The notes under the pieces are model-generated. The model was given only the letters and a program-made list of their open reading frames with translations, ran no database searches and was not told the DNA's origin. 64,000 nucleotides of DNA from Helianthus annuus (lineage: Eukaryota > Streptophyta > Magnoliopsida > Asterales > Asteraceae), in NCBI RefSeq assembly GCF_002127325.2, contig NC_035439.2, positions 138,509,901 through 138,573,900 on the forward strand. The letters are read 5' to 3'. A program made the translations under genes and the position numbers. Of the stretch, positions 46,801 through 59,548 are shown piece by piece (position 1 is the first letter of the stretch; the number at the start of each line of letters is the position of its first letter).

Positions 46801-48578
46801 CATGGTGAAAGTATGAGGGGGGAGGCAAAACCGGTGAGGTTTCCACCGACTTTTTCTTTTAACAGTATTAGTAAAGAAACATAAAATTTAGAACGAAACA
46901 TAAAACGAAAAAATTGTGAAGATTAAAAGTTTGGGGACCAAAGTTGGAAAAAAAACTTGATGGGTTAATTTTGAAAGATGATAAAGTTTGGATTAAAAGT
47001 AAAAAAAAAAAATCTAAGGGGCTAACATAAAAAGGAAGAAAACCTTTGGGTTACATATAAAAAATTAACTTTTTTTTTTGGAAAACTCCCCATGCATGGG
47101 GTATAACACCTTAATGCCTAAAGATGTTACTAATTTATAGTTGTTAAATTTGTGATATGTTTTTCAACCGTGTTTTATTTTAGTTTTTTTATTTTGATAT
47201 AAATTTGTGACCAAATCAATTTTAGCAAAACTACATACTGGCAGGTAGACGGGCAACAAGATGCGTCACAACCCCATTTTGAATAGCAAATCCAATTCTA
47301 CCGAAAATAAAACTCTGGTTCCTCGACGTCGAGAAATTATTGTGCACGACCTTCTGCACACTCGATAACTAATTTTGTAACCATTTATTTTTTCGGCCCG
47401 GTCACTACTTTTGCGAGCACTTCTTGGGCCATAAATTGTGGTCACTTTCATCTCTTTTTGTACTAAGGTAAGTTTGATAACTAAACTTACAAAATGCTAA
47501 GGTGTTGAAAATATACATTTAATAAAAAAATCATACAAATTTTGTTCTTTTAATGATGATGGAAGAAAACCGAAAAGCTTCCTAATCCTCTGTGCAGTGG
47601 ATGCTGATTCAATGCCAACATACACACATCCTACGTATCTTGATGGAGATGACATGACTTTTGACATCTCTCTTTTTCATTGTTTAGGTATTTCGAATTA
47701 ATATAAATCATCATCATACTCCCTCGGTAAATCCTACTAATAGCAAAGTTAAGGTAGCATTTAAAGAGGGTAAGATGTGACCTCTACCCCATAAAAATAG
47801 AGAGTCAAAGGAAAGATGAAGTTCCAAAATTGAGATAACTACTCATTACTTTTATAGTTTCATAAAGTATCCAAAATTGCTTATTAATAAACTTACGCCT
47901 TCTTTTGATATTTTCGTAAAATTGTTGTGTGGTTGTACAATGAAAGATGAAGTTCTAAGGGCACACGGGGTGGTCCGTTATACCACCCCGATCACTCATT
48001 AATCCATCACGGAACACAGCCGCCTATACTTTAACGCATTATATTTGTAACGCGTGGAATTGTTAACGCGTTGATAATCCATTTATTGCATAAAGCTGCT
48101 CTGCATGTTGCATGTAAAAATGGAAGAATTCTACAACCCGTGTACATGGAAGAAAATGGGAGCACCCCCACTACAACACGTGTACATATAGTTATAGAAT
48201 ATGGCAGAATTCTATAAAATGGCAGAATTCTATAAAAATAAAAATTATAAAAATTTGAGAGTGATAGAATTCCATCACTAGTGATACCACCCCCTACATT
48301 TCTATCACTAGTGATAGAATATTGGGTGATCACATGGCATGATTTGATTGGATAGTGGAAGTGATAGAAACTATCACTAGTGAACCACTCCTCCTCCCCT
48401 AATAAAGTCAAAAAATCATTCACTAACAATTTATAAGAAGTACTAGCATTCTTTGCATATACTTGGCAATGTGCCAACCCACATAGAATGAAAAGTTTGA
48501 ATACTTTGTAAAAATAAAACTCAAATTAAGACCATTGTATTTTTTTATGCATGATATATATATATAATGTAAGTATTT
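43899..48578. other. AT-rich intergenic DNA with no supported gene
   Basis: I see no protein resembling a known family. Notable pieces: a TIR-like start at about 44370-44425 (AGGGTTCATTTCAGAAC then CGAGAACCACGAGAAC) similar to the ends of the 49-55.8 kb element; a GC-rich CCCGCGCGCGTTGCGGCGCG at 46323-46345; A/G-rich degenerate repeats of AAAGTTNGGG-like units (about 46550-47050); the palindrome CCCCATGCATGGGG at about 47088-47101; and TATCACTAGTGATA palindromes near 48270-48390. Confidence 0.6.
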
Positions 48579-48955
48579 ATAGAAAACTCACTTTAATTTA
48601 GAAAACCCGTGAAACTCAAAGCTCCCGATGTTTTTTTTGAAAAAAATTACACATGTTATATACATGTTTTTAAGGGTTTTGGGCAAAAAACTCAAAAAAG
48701 CGCCGAGTAGATATTTTAAAGAAAAATAAACAAGTTTTGGTGTAACACATGTTACAAATATGTCAGATGAATGTAACATGTGTTACACCAAAACTTGTTT
48801 ATTTTTTTTTTAAAATATCTACTCGGCGCTTTTTTGATTTTTTTTTGCCCAAAACCCTTAAAAACATGTATATAACATGTGTAATTTTTTTCAAAAAAAA
48901 AAACATCGGGAGCTTTGAGTTTCCCGGGTTTTCTAAATTAAAGTGGGTTTTCTAT
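48579..48955. repeat. Foldback element (~180-bp arms, 17-nt loop)
   Basis: Arms 48579-48755 and 48773-48955 are nearly perfect inverted repeats separated by 17 nt. Differences are mostly lengths of T/A runs and a few bases. The outer ends read ATAGAAAACTCACTTTAATTT and its complement. A transcript through it would form one long hairpin. There is no ORF, so this is probably a MITE-like foldback. Confidence 0.85.
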
Positions 48956-48964
48956 ACATCCTTC

Positions 48965-48966
<2 letters not shown>

Positions 48967-49021
<55 letters not shown>
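48967..49021. repeat. (TA)n microsatellite
   Basis: About 27 TA units, directly next to the inverted-repeat-ended element on its right. Confidence 0.95.
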
Positions 49022-49023
<2 letters not shown>

Positions 49024-50639
49024 ATAAGGATCCGTTAAGAACCACCATTTATTGCGAGAACCGCGAGAACCAATGCGAACACATGACATTATTGTAAATA
49101 TATTGAACTACAACACAAAACACGCGGTGGCATATATTGTAAATATATTGAACTGTAACATAAGACACGTCCCCTGTTTTAGGGGTTCTCCAGTTCAATT
49201 CATTCATTCCCAAACCACAATCTGCATCATCAGCAGCGACACATTGAGGGATCATGGCTGTTCACGGCGACGTACAGGCGGCGCACAAGAGTGTACGGTG
49301 GTTCACACGGCAGTAAACAACGGTCGATCTCACAAATTTCACGGGTTCGTTCGTATCTCATCGGTCGTTCACGGATTTCACGGTGGAGCGGCAGTCGGCG
49401 TTCACGGGTTCCACGGCGGGGCATAAGTCGGTGGTGGTGATGGTCTGGTGGTGGTGACCATGACAACTGTGTGTCTAGGGTTCCGGCGAGGTTACCAGTG
49501 TCTCTCATAGCGTCTCTCATCGACCGATATAGATACAGAATGGGACACTTGAATGTTATCTTGAACATCCGCAACGTCGTTGACTTGAATCGACCGATCT
49601 AGATACAGAATAGGACACTTGAAGGTGATCTTGAAGTCAGAGACTTGAATCAGAGACTTGAATCGGTGTTCCAGCGAGAATTCAGGTAATCTCTTTTCGT
49701 CTGCATCTCTCCATTTTTATGCAGATCGATTCATCGTGTAGTTAGTGGGCGAGCGTGAAGGAGATGGGCAGTGACTGTAGGTTCACCACCGTCAATCCAA
49801 CATCGCGGTCACAACTACACCACCGGACCATCCCGGATGGGTCACTGCGGATTGGACGTTTGTAAGTGTTTATTATTGTGTAAATCGGTGTTAATTTTAA
49901 GTTTTTTTTTCTGTCCATATGTTGCTTTTGAATTATTACATTTACTATATTTGAAGTGCTCATGTAAAAGTGAATAAAAATGACGTCAAGAGGAGATGAG
50001 ATTACTCTGATTGGCATAATTCAGTGCTTCTCATCTTTATAAGTTTTTTGTGACTGATATGCACATATACATTGCAGTTTATACGGTTTGAGACTAAAAA
50101 GTATTATACATCTATACTTGTAAATTATCTATACTTGTGAATTATACTACTGCATTAAAATGATAAGCAATAAATTATACTGCATTGAATGATATGTAAA
50201 TGTGCATTATGTTGACAAATACATTATGTCGTTATATATTAAATGATAATGCACAAGTGCATTATGTGACAATTACATTATGCACATGTGCATTATGTAG
50301 ACATTATTATGTTGACAACTACATTGTGCACATTTTACACATGTGCATTATTTTTGACAATTAAACTATGTAGACATTTAACGACAATCCGTAACCATCA
50401 CAAATTAATCATCACATATAAACTTTTAGCCAACCCAACGGTACATAACTATACATATGTTTAAACATCACCAATACCACCTATTTATCATTAATAAACA
50501 TCAAACAACTAACTTATTGTTTTCTTACGTATATTACTTATCATGCACATGCGCATCCCATTACCACACCCTGTAATAATTACAAAATTTTAAACAACTT
50601 TTATTTATTATTTACACAGGAACAGTACAGGAACAGTAC

Positions 50640-50790
50640 GCCTAATGGCGCCTAATGGCACCCCATATTGTATACCCGATGTTGACGATGATCCTGAAGA
50701 ATCTGCACACATACAAGAATCTGAGCAAACTCTTAGACGTTCAACCAGACCAGAAGTCCGTAAATCAACCAACCCGACTTATTATTCTTG
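50640..50790 (+). other. Short coding-like fragment, possibly copia linker
   Basis: One frame reads an acidic DVDDDPEESAHIQESEQ stretch and then LRRSTRPEVRKSTNP before a stop at about 50790. The RRSTR-type motif is common in the linker between copia integrase and RT. Too short to be sure. Confidence 0.25.
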
Positions 50791-51727
50791 ATTGAACTAT
50801 TTACGACGATAAACGTTTTGCACTATATGTTTGTTTTCAAATGTTTATGATTATCATCGTTACATTTTGTTATCAATTACCTATTATATGTAATCGTTTC
50901 AAATTTTATTATTATCCATCTAACATATATGACCAAACTTACTATATTGACAGAAAAATGCACATGTGCATACATGTTTACTGTTTGAGTCCATATGGTT
51001 ACTGATATGAAAAAATGCACATGTGCATACACCTATTTAATTATGGTTACTCAATATTATATGCACATGTATTATCTCCACTTTGGGGTTTCGGTAGTTC
51101 ACCAGCACCAGTTCATGGTCTTCTCACTCAGCCGAGAGGCATTCACGGCGGCGGGGAGCCGTGCATGATGGTTTTCATGGCATATAGATAGTCGTGTTCA
51201 TGAACTTCATGGCGGTTGCAGTCGGCACGATGTTTACAATGGCATATGGCGTCTTCGTGTCGATCCTCGTATATTCGATGAACCTCCTCATATATTGTCT
51301 GAATATCATCATCATACAACATCTATACAACATCTGATGCCGACTTTGGTGGTCCATCTGTTGTCAATCCCGTTGATAGTCACAGAATTATGTCTAAAAC
51401 TGTTGAAAGTCGACATACCCTTCATAGGTTTGAAATTCAAACTCTTGACTCTATGTCTACATCACTTTGACAACACCTACAAATATAGATCATCAAGAGT
51501 TGCAATTCATTCGATTTGTGACTAAAGGTATTATGTTGACTGTAAACGATGTTTATACTTTTGTACATGATATTGTATTAAATGATGTGCACATGTGCAT
51601 TATATTGACTGTAAATGATGTTGTATTAAATTATATGCACATGTGCATCATGTTGATTGTAAATGATATTGTATGAGCTTATATGCACATATGCATTATG
51701 TTGAAAATTATACCATGTCGTTGATGT

Positions 51728-51949
51728 ATGGATCCTGTTTATGTATGGATTCTGAATAGGTGCCTTATGGATGACTATCCAATTATGTACAGAATGGCAT
51801 TAAACAAAGGGTCTTGGGTGGCGGACAACTACAAAAAAATGGAAGAACAGGCTGACAACCGGGGAGGCATGGGTGGAGTTTATGCATCTTATGGCGTGCT
51901 GAGAAACACCAGAGTGAAGACGGGTCAAGATGGGTGGGGTTGGCACTGA
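51728..51949 (+). other. Short open frame of unknown nature
   Basis: 73 codons with LMDDYPIMYRMALNKGSWVAD. This faintly resembles the part of plant LINE pol just upstream of the zinc-binding domain. Composition is coding-like but the frame is short and isolated. Could be chance. Confidence 0.2.
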
Positions 51950-53409
51950 TGTTGATGCTGAATTCCCTACTCTAAATAGAACGTTTAATCACTAGGAGGA
52001 CATTGTGATGATGTACAACACTTATGATACAACAACCGGATTTTCCACACGCAACTACTTTATATTGATTATCACTTGTTTTTCGTTTACATTCATTGTT
52101 TATCTACTTAACGGTGTAATATTCATTGTTTTATTCATGTCCATTTAACATAAATTACCAATATGTCCACTGTTTCAACACATGCACATGTGCATTACCC
52201 AACGCGTGCATTTTCAACATTGAAACCGTAGCATCTAAACTTGTCAACTCACTGTTTCTAATGTCATTATGTTTTAAGTGCATGTACTTAATTTTCAATC
52301 CCCCTATTATACATTGCAACGTATACATTATGCACATGTGCATTGCCACCGTATACTATGTCAAACAACATTAAACATTACTACCTTTACGTTATGCACA
52401 TGTGCATTGCCAACATAATTTATGCCACACATTATATCACATCAATATGTGCCTGGGCATTTCCAACATATATTATACCATACACCATACAACATTGTAA
52501 ACTACATGTCCTATACCAAACACCATCATGAATTACCACTATGCATCATAATATATAAATATGCAAATGTGCATAGGCAACACAATCATTTACGTCACAA
52601 TATTACACACTTGTGTATTTCTAACATATACTATACCAACCACCATATAACATTTGAAAACGTTGTAAACTGAATATAATCATCCGGTAACACATCATAT
52701 ATCACCACTATGCATACTAATTCACCTTATGCACATGTGCATTTCCAACATATATTATACCATATTACAACAAATTATGGAATTAACAATCACATAGTTG
52801 TCATCGTCCAATAAACAAATATAAATTATCGTTAAAAGAAAATAACTAACATATAAACCATCATACAACAAACAACCATAATTTTCAATATAACATTGTT
52901 CTATCCAACTTTCTTTCATTACTGTTTTCCACTGTCTTGTCGCCCTTATCATCCATCACATAAAATCCATCACATCGTGCATTCGTCTACTTGTCCTATT
53001 CCTTGTATTTCTTTATCCTGCCGTAACTGCACGTGACATCAAAGAACATCATTCAACAGAAAGTAACAATTGGATGCACATGTGCATATATTACCAACTG
53101 CATCATCGACTAATAACCATCCTTCTTTGGCTTTTCACTTAACACTTTTGTATTCACCTTCCTTATCATCTGGCTTTTTTGTTGCCCCTTTGTCATTCGA
53201 TCTCAACAAAAGTGTTATTTTCTTCGCTTTTTTCCATTTTTTTTGCCTACAATAATAATTGAAACATAATATAATCAAACATGCAATTTCAATTAGTATG
53301 TGCATTAAACAACCTTTTTCATCACATATTCTTATAATGATGCTTAAAATCAATCCATATCTAAAGTTTAATGTTATGTGCTCAAATTCAATATGCACAT
53401 ATGCATCAA

Positions 53410-53730
53410 TTTAAACAACAACATCAACAAAATCTAATTACACAGAATCATATACACGTATATTAAACAAAGCTGCTCATGTTTGCTACGCACATGTGAA
53501 TCACATGAAACAATAACACCATCATATCCTAATTACACAAAATCACAATAACACCATCATATCCTAATTACACAAAACCACGTATCTTACACAAAACTTC
53601 ACAAGTTCACTATGCACATGTGCATTACCTAAAACAACAACACCAACATTTTCTAATTACCCAAAATCATATACACGTATCCTAAACAAATCTGCTCAAA
53701 CTCACTATGCACATGAATGATATTATTAAC
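53410..53730. repeat. Tandem repeat with CTAATTACACAAAATCA units
   Basis: Repeated blocks of CTAATTACACAAAATCA, ATACACGTAT and CACTATGCACATG occur with spacing of about 35-120 bp, including a 35-bp perfect-looking duplication at about 53510-53580. Confidence 0.6.
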
Positions 53731-54130
53731 TTTATTTGGTTCACATATACATACTAGGTCGGCTATGGCACTGTATAAGATATGTGCAAGTGCGATAACA
53801 TAATAAGCACAGTTAACAAATCAACGAGTTGAATCACATTCATATAAATCATTGATGGAAATCAAAATTACTGATAAAAAACAGATACCTAAAGAACAAT
53901 ATATATATCTACTGGTAATAATCAGATCCTTACCGAGTGTTACTGATAAAAAACAGATACTTAAAGCGTTGCACTTTGCCCTATTTTTTATCCAAAGAAA
54001 CCCAAGCATGTTAACTTCCTCCTTCAGACGTGTCAGATTCGTTTGCTTCCTATTAAAAACATCATTCATGTTTCTCCATATAAACAATAGCATAATCTGA
54101 ATGATTGAGATCATAACCTGTTTCTATTTT

Positions 54131-54757
54131 TTAGATCCGTAGTAGGCGCTGATGCAGATACACAAAATCCTTCAGATCTAGCACGAATATTGATCCCAAC
54201 TTGCACCATTCAGTGACAAAATCCCATAGACTTTGAGCCAATCTGCATGAAACAAAAAGTTGGCTCGCTGTTTCGTCCCCGTCATGGCAGATCTTGCAAT
54301 CAAGGGCTGGAATTTGGACATTTCTTCTACTAAGATTCGTTGTTGTTGGTAGTCTATCCAAAACAAGCCTCCAAACCAATAAATTTATTTTTAGCGGCAC
54401 CCATCTGTTCCAAAAGAACCCGAAACCATCATTTAGAAACGACTTTTCCTCGATTATCTTCCTGATGTTACGAACTGTAAATAACCCTGAGGATTCCGGA
54501 GACCACATCCATCTGTCTGGACCCACCTCAAAAGAGACCGCATTCGCTGCATAGGTTAAGTCCGACAACTCAGCCAGTTCAGACGGGTTAAGTTGTAGCC
54601 TAGACCATTGGAGATGCAGCATTAGTTGTCCGTTTTCTACCCCCATCCGCTCTTGTAGACACGCTGATTTGCGGCGTTCCAGCGCATATAAAAGTGTGTA
54701 CCCGCTGCACAACGACTGGTCACCCAACCATACTTCCTTCCAGAACGTTACTTAACT
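54131..54757 (-). pseudogene. LINE (L1-type) pol fragment: reverse-transcriptase zinc-binding domain
   Basis: Read leftward from about 54757: FWKEVWLGDQSL, then ALERRKSACLQERMG, then the zf-RVT domain with WVPLKINLLVWRLVLDRLPTTTNL, CKICHDGDETASQLFVSC and AQSLWDFVTEWC. It ends at TAA 54133-54131. This domain sits at the C-terminus of plant LINE ORF2. The RT and endonuclease parts are absent, with a stop just upstream of FWKEVW. A 5'-truncated LINE insertion or captured piece inside the inverted-repeat element. Confidence 0.8.
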
Positions 54758-55767
54758 TTCTGAGCCCGCTTAAACAACGACATTAGATCCACCCCCAAAC
54801 CTGCAAAATTGTTAGAAATATTGGCAATTTGTTTCCACGTACCAGGCGCGGACAATTTAACTGGAATGACCTTATTAACCTATTCTAACAAATTATGCAC
54901 ATGTGCATAATTATACGCATTTTCATCAATATGACTGACCCTTTTAAACTAATATGGCAAAATATGCATATGTGCATAACTATGCACATGTGCATTAACA
55001 TGACTGACCTTATCAACAGTTTTGCTTCATTAAAAAAAAAACCCTAACCCGTAACAAATCCAATTTCGTATTACCACCAATCATATTTAATATTAATCAG
55101 TAACAAAATTACATACAAAAAAGAACATAACTACCACATTACAGATTGTACTATCACACAACAATTGCCCCTAATCCCTCAAAAATTATATACATCACAC
55201 CATTTTCACTAATGCATATAAGAAACGAAGATTAAGCCTCATATTCACATATAAAAGATCTGAAACGGTGATTAAGCTTCATGCTAACATATAGATATGC
55301 AAAACAAAGTGTATAAACTTACAAATTCACGGAACGGTGTAATGACGCTGGATATTCCGACAATAACTAGGTTATGGCAGTTCATTGGACGTTTGTTCTT
55401 CAAATTCTCCCTAATTATGCCACAATCTTCAATGATTCTATTATTTTTTGCCCTAATTTCGCATATATAACGAATATATGCTCGATGACTCTTTTATTTG
55501 TGCCCTAATTTCGAATATACTACGAATAAAGGATGAATGGTAAGATCGAGATGACGAATTTTGGAGAATCTGGAGTGACGGATGTGAACTGAGATGACGA
55601 ATTTCGAAGTCCAGGAGTATCAGACGTGGGTGTTTAGGAGGAGGCTCTTAATGTCAGGTGTTTAGGAGGAGACACTTAATTTGAATTTTGTTATATATTT
55701 ACAGTATTGCCCCCTGTTCACATTAGTTCTCGCGGTTCTCGCATGAACCTTACCCTATATATATATA

Positions 55768-56394
<627 letters not shown>

Positions 56395-56486
56395 CACCCG
56401 GGATTGCTTCCCGAGCTCGAGAAAGTTACTTATATTAAAACTATTAATTATAAATACATAACTAATATCATACGAAACAACCACCG

Positions 56487-56715
56487 ACTCTTTAGCAATA
56501 GCTTTTGCAAGCATAGTCTTCCCTGTACCAGGTGGGCCATACAACAAAACACCTTTTGGGGCCCAAGTAACTTCCCATATGAAAAAAGCTCAGGCCTACG
56601 TAGAGGTAAAATGAGCAATTCATACAGTGATTGCTTGATAGCTTCCAGTCATCCAATGGAATTAAATTCCACATCAATATGACCAGATTTATCACATTGC
56701 ATGCAATCACATCCT
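56487..56715 (-). pseudogene. ATAD1/MSP1-type AAA ATPase exon fragment
   Basis: Read leftward: VIACNVIN, then [36 protein letters not shown] and the Walker A block [19 protein letters not shown]. In plant ATAD1/MSP1-like proteins (mitochondrial outer-membrane AAA ATPases that extract mis-targeted proteins) these lie contiguous in the same order. Breaks: a one-base loss in the N-terminal block (about 56688), TGA replacing the second Gly of the IGG motif (about 56656), and another base loss before the Walker A region (about 56555). After AKES the similarity stops, possibly at an intron. Walker B and the rest of the ATPase are not found. Confidence 0.8.
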
Positions 56716-56842
56716 GTTATGCATCACACCTAAGAAAATATTATACTAAATTAAAGCTTTGATCTAATTATAGAGCTTTGATCACATCCTGTTATGCATC
56801 AGACCTAGGATTTATCACATTGCATGCAATCACATCCTGTTT
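56690..56842. repeat. Local direct duplication
   Basis: TTATCACATTGCATGCAATC and the following ACATCCTGTT occur at about 56690-56719 and again at about 56813-56842. An extra copy of ATCACATCCTGTTATGCATC lies between. The first copy includes the pseudogene's 5' edge. Confidence 0.75.
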
Positions 56843-58171
56843 ATTTGAAGGTAAACACATTTAGAGGAATCACGTTGAAAGGAGCCCCAAAATCTGGTAA
56901 AGTGTATGGAGGGCAGTTTATGGGACAGGCATGACGTTCTGTGTTTTTATACTTGAATTTGCTAGCATTACATATATAAAATATATATATATGTTTATGA
57001 TAAAGATATTTTGTACACCATGATGATCACCCTTGACCCTACTTCCACGACATACCAAGACCATTTAAGTTTAACTAATATCGTTATATATTTGCTTTCT
57101 CATGTTCTTATGATTAAATACATTTTTCTATGTAAACATAATTGACAGATCTAAACTAACCTGCACTGCATAATATAATGAGATTCTCCATAGCATACTT
57201 ACATACGTAGATGGTCAAATTTATCCAGGTGCTGGGTGCGGCATCCAAAACTATTCAATTTCACAAGATTTTGCATAGCTTTCATGCTCACTTTCTTCTT
57301 CCTGGGGACGTAAATAGTAAGTTGATTTCTATGTAACCGAATGTAACATATGATAGTAGTTTTCCAATCTTCTGAGTTTTGTACTCTTCATTTTTCTCCA
57401 AAAAGCATGCATCCTGAATCTGTTGTAAAAATATGTAAACCACATATTCAAAAATCCAAACCATGCACATTCTTATGTTAACTCTTTTTTGTAACGTATG
57501 CACCATGACACCAATATGCTACCTTGATAGTTAGTGTGCGTATGCAGTTCCGATCATATATCAAGTTGACCGACTAAGTGATGTGCCTAATATTGCTACA
57601 AGAAGGGTGAATGCATTACAAAAAGAGCGTGTTGTCTTCTTTTTGATTGCTTCCTTTCATGTAAGGGTTCTATGCATCAAATACGTTATCTCTTGTAATT
57701 GGGTTAGTTTGATTATTTCATGTACATATTATCACCAACACTTATCACTTTTTTTTTGCTATCTTTCACTTCAGTACGAAACTTAAAATTTATGGGTACT
57801 TATCTTTGTTAATCTTAGTAAGAAGACGTAGACAAATAGTTACACTTCAAATGTCAATGTGTCAGCTGATTCATGTTTGGAATTTGTATATGTTTGTATA
57901 TATATGACTTAACTGATTTATAATAAATGATTCCCACTTATAGTTCTTTTTTTGACAGAGGGAAGAAGAAGAATTTAACCCAACAGTGGTTTCAACCACT
58001 GTTTTAACCCAATCAGAGAAAGAAGATTGAGTATACAGAATAAAATTAAAGTTTTACAAAAACAATCAACAAAAAGCTACCTCAATAAATCAGTCAATCA
58101 GTTTATCTATCATCTTCTCATTTATATAAAATGATTATTCATTTATAGTTTATCAATTTTGGGAAATTGAG
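56843..58171. other. AT-rich intergenic DNA
   Basis: Nothing recognisable. A perfect ten-base inverted repeat AACAGTGGTT-TC-AACCACTGTT is at about 57979-58000. Remaining exons of the AAA ATPase were not identified. Confidence 0.6.
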
Positions 58172-58357
58172 TTAGGGCTCACCGTTAAAGATATGGCCAT
58201 CGCGAATAGGATCGATATTTACATAAAGTGATGACAGAGACCAGAAGGAAAGTACAGTTGACATTGAGTCAACACGTTTTGGATTATTGCCTACTTGAAG
58301 TTTTGCACTCAAACCTTCTTTAAATACTTGATCTCTACCACCACTCAACCGAGTCCA
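58172..58357 (-). other. Coding-like open frame, possible exon remnant
   Basis: 61 codons between stops on the minus strand, including GGRDQVFKEGLSAKLQVGNN and LSFWSLSSLYVNIDPIRDG. Amino-acid composition looks protein-like but no family is recognised. No start codon or splice sites are assured. It could be a piece of a host gene carried with the nearby AAA-ATPase fragment, or chance. Confidence 0.3.
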
Positions 58358-58635
58358 TCATCTTTTGTTATTGTAAGGTTTCCCTAGACAAACAAAGATA
58401 CAAACTTAAAACACCCATACGTTTGCAGTCATGTTTGCTATCCCTAACCGCATAGCTAAACACGTCAAACAAATCCATGTTATATGCCAAAACAAATACA
58501 CATATCCAGCGTAAGTCATTCAAAGATGCACCGAATTTTAGCAAACGAATGTAAGTAAAGAACTAAATCGAGAAAAAATAGAGCATATGCATCTAGGGTT
58601 GATGAAAGAAACCTGCGATTGAGAAACAAAATAAT
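58358..58635. other. Flanking DNA left of gypsy-4
   Basis: AT-rich, no gene. Its last bases ATAAT (58631-58635) are the expected gypsy-4 target duplication; the other copy is outside the window. Confidence 0.5.
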
Positions 58636-59216
58636 TGTAACACCTCGAAAATTCCTGTCCATTAAAATAAAGACACGTGTCATGTGAGACAGACGTGTCA
58701 GAAAAACCGGATTAAATAAAAAGATGTTTGGTAGGATTTTAATAAAAAGGGCGTCATGTCATTTAAAATACATCTGAACGACCCAAGGGCGACATGTTAT
58801 TAAATCACCTCTGAGCGACCCGAGTTTTATAAATCCCAAGATCCTTAAATCATTATATAATCATCTTATATGATAACCGGTTGTTTCCAAATAAATAAAG
58901 TTCCATCTTTTATGTGAACTCGGGATTTGGCAGGATTGTTACTACTAATAATGCTGAATAAAATTCTTATAAGAAAGAATCAAGAATAATTATGAAGCTT
59001 GTTAACTATAATGGGAATCCAAGACTTGTTCTTGGTGTTTCCGTCACTTTACAAGTTCCATAAAAGGTCACATGAAGGAGGAAAGTAAGACCTATCTAAG
59101 CATGCAATGGCTGAGCAAATGGCCCCACTACTGAAAAAGATGGATTGAATTCGGAATTGTTTGATTGCATGGTCAAGACTTAAAAGTTTACAAATTTTTG
59201 TCCTCTGACCAACGGT

Positions 59217-59364
59217 TACGGACCGCAAGGCCCTAGGCTTACGGTCCGTAAGGAGGGTACCTGGGCGTTTTCAGCAAGGGTCGGTTACGGACCGTAGCCA
59301 TTTCAGCATACGGTCCGCAAGAGGTGCTTACGGACCGCAAGGCCTTAAGCTTACGGTCCGTAAG
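59217..59364. repeat. TTACGGACCG palindromic repeats in gypsy-4 LTR
   Basis: Three pairs of inverted arms: 59217-59226 with 59243-59252; 59285-59294 with about 59309-59319 (imperfect); and 59328-59337 with 59354-59363, the last enclosing AAGGCCTT. They take the place of the GC-rich GCGGGCCGCG blocks in the other LTRs. Confidence 0.75.
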
Positions 59365-59540
59365 ACTGTCGCTGGCAGCAGAAAATGGACAGCTGCCTGT
59401 TCAGCCTGTTGCACCGCCTTATTGAGGTGGTTTTCGAAACAAGGGACTCTCTAGGCAGTATTTACCCTATTAGGGACACCTGGGGTAATCTTGTAACTAT
59501 CCTAGACTTCCATGTCTTGATCCTAGAGCATCTTGGTCCC

Positions 59541-59548
59541 TATATAAG
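59541..59548 (+). promoter_or_regulatory. TATA box of gypsy-4 LTR
   Basis: TATATAAG about 0.9 kb into the LTR, about 180 nt after the palindromic repeats. Confidence 0.6.

Larger units (their letters stand above)
50200..55000. repeat. Dispersed palindrome ATGCACATGTGCAT
   Basis: At least 13 full or nearly full copies (near 50275, 50956, 51012, 51588, 51637, 52184, 52331, 52394, 52729, 53074, 53613, 54895 and 54982). There are also several one- or two-base variants (50545, 51680, 52560, 53393, 53490, 54963). They are spread over ~4.8 kb and not found at such density elsewhere in the window. Confidence 0.8.
49021..55756. mobile_element. ~6.7-kb DNA element or element cluster with inverted ends
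   Basis: The left end reads GGATAAGGATCC, a ~14-base insertion, then TTGCGAGAACCGCGAGAACC and AATGCGAACA. The reverse complement of the right end (55756 down to about 55690) reads GGGTAAGGTTC, then ATGCGAGAACCGCGAGAAC, TAATGTGAACA and later TGTAAATATATA. These are imperfect terminal inverted repeats of about 80 bp, each bordered by TA repeats. Inside are G/C-rich CACGG repeats (49250-49440), a ~75-bp duplication (about 49519-49640), many ATGCACATGTGCAT palindromes and a LINE fragment. No transposase was found, so class is undetermined: non-autonomous DNA transposon or Helitron-related are both possible. Confidence 0.5.

Noticed and set aside
46319..47105. Possible Helitron or hAT ends (CCCGCGCGCGTTGCGGCGCG and CCCCATGCATGGGG)
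   Set aside because: No matching inverted ends, no CTRR terminus after the hairpin, and no internal gene; suggestive only.
43899..48578. Host protein-coding gene
   Set aside because: No frame has family resemblance or credible exon structure.
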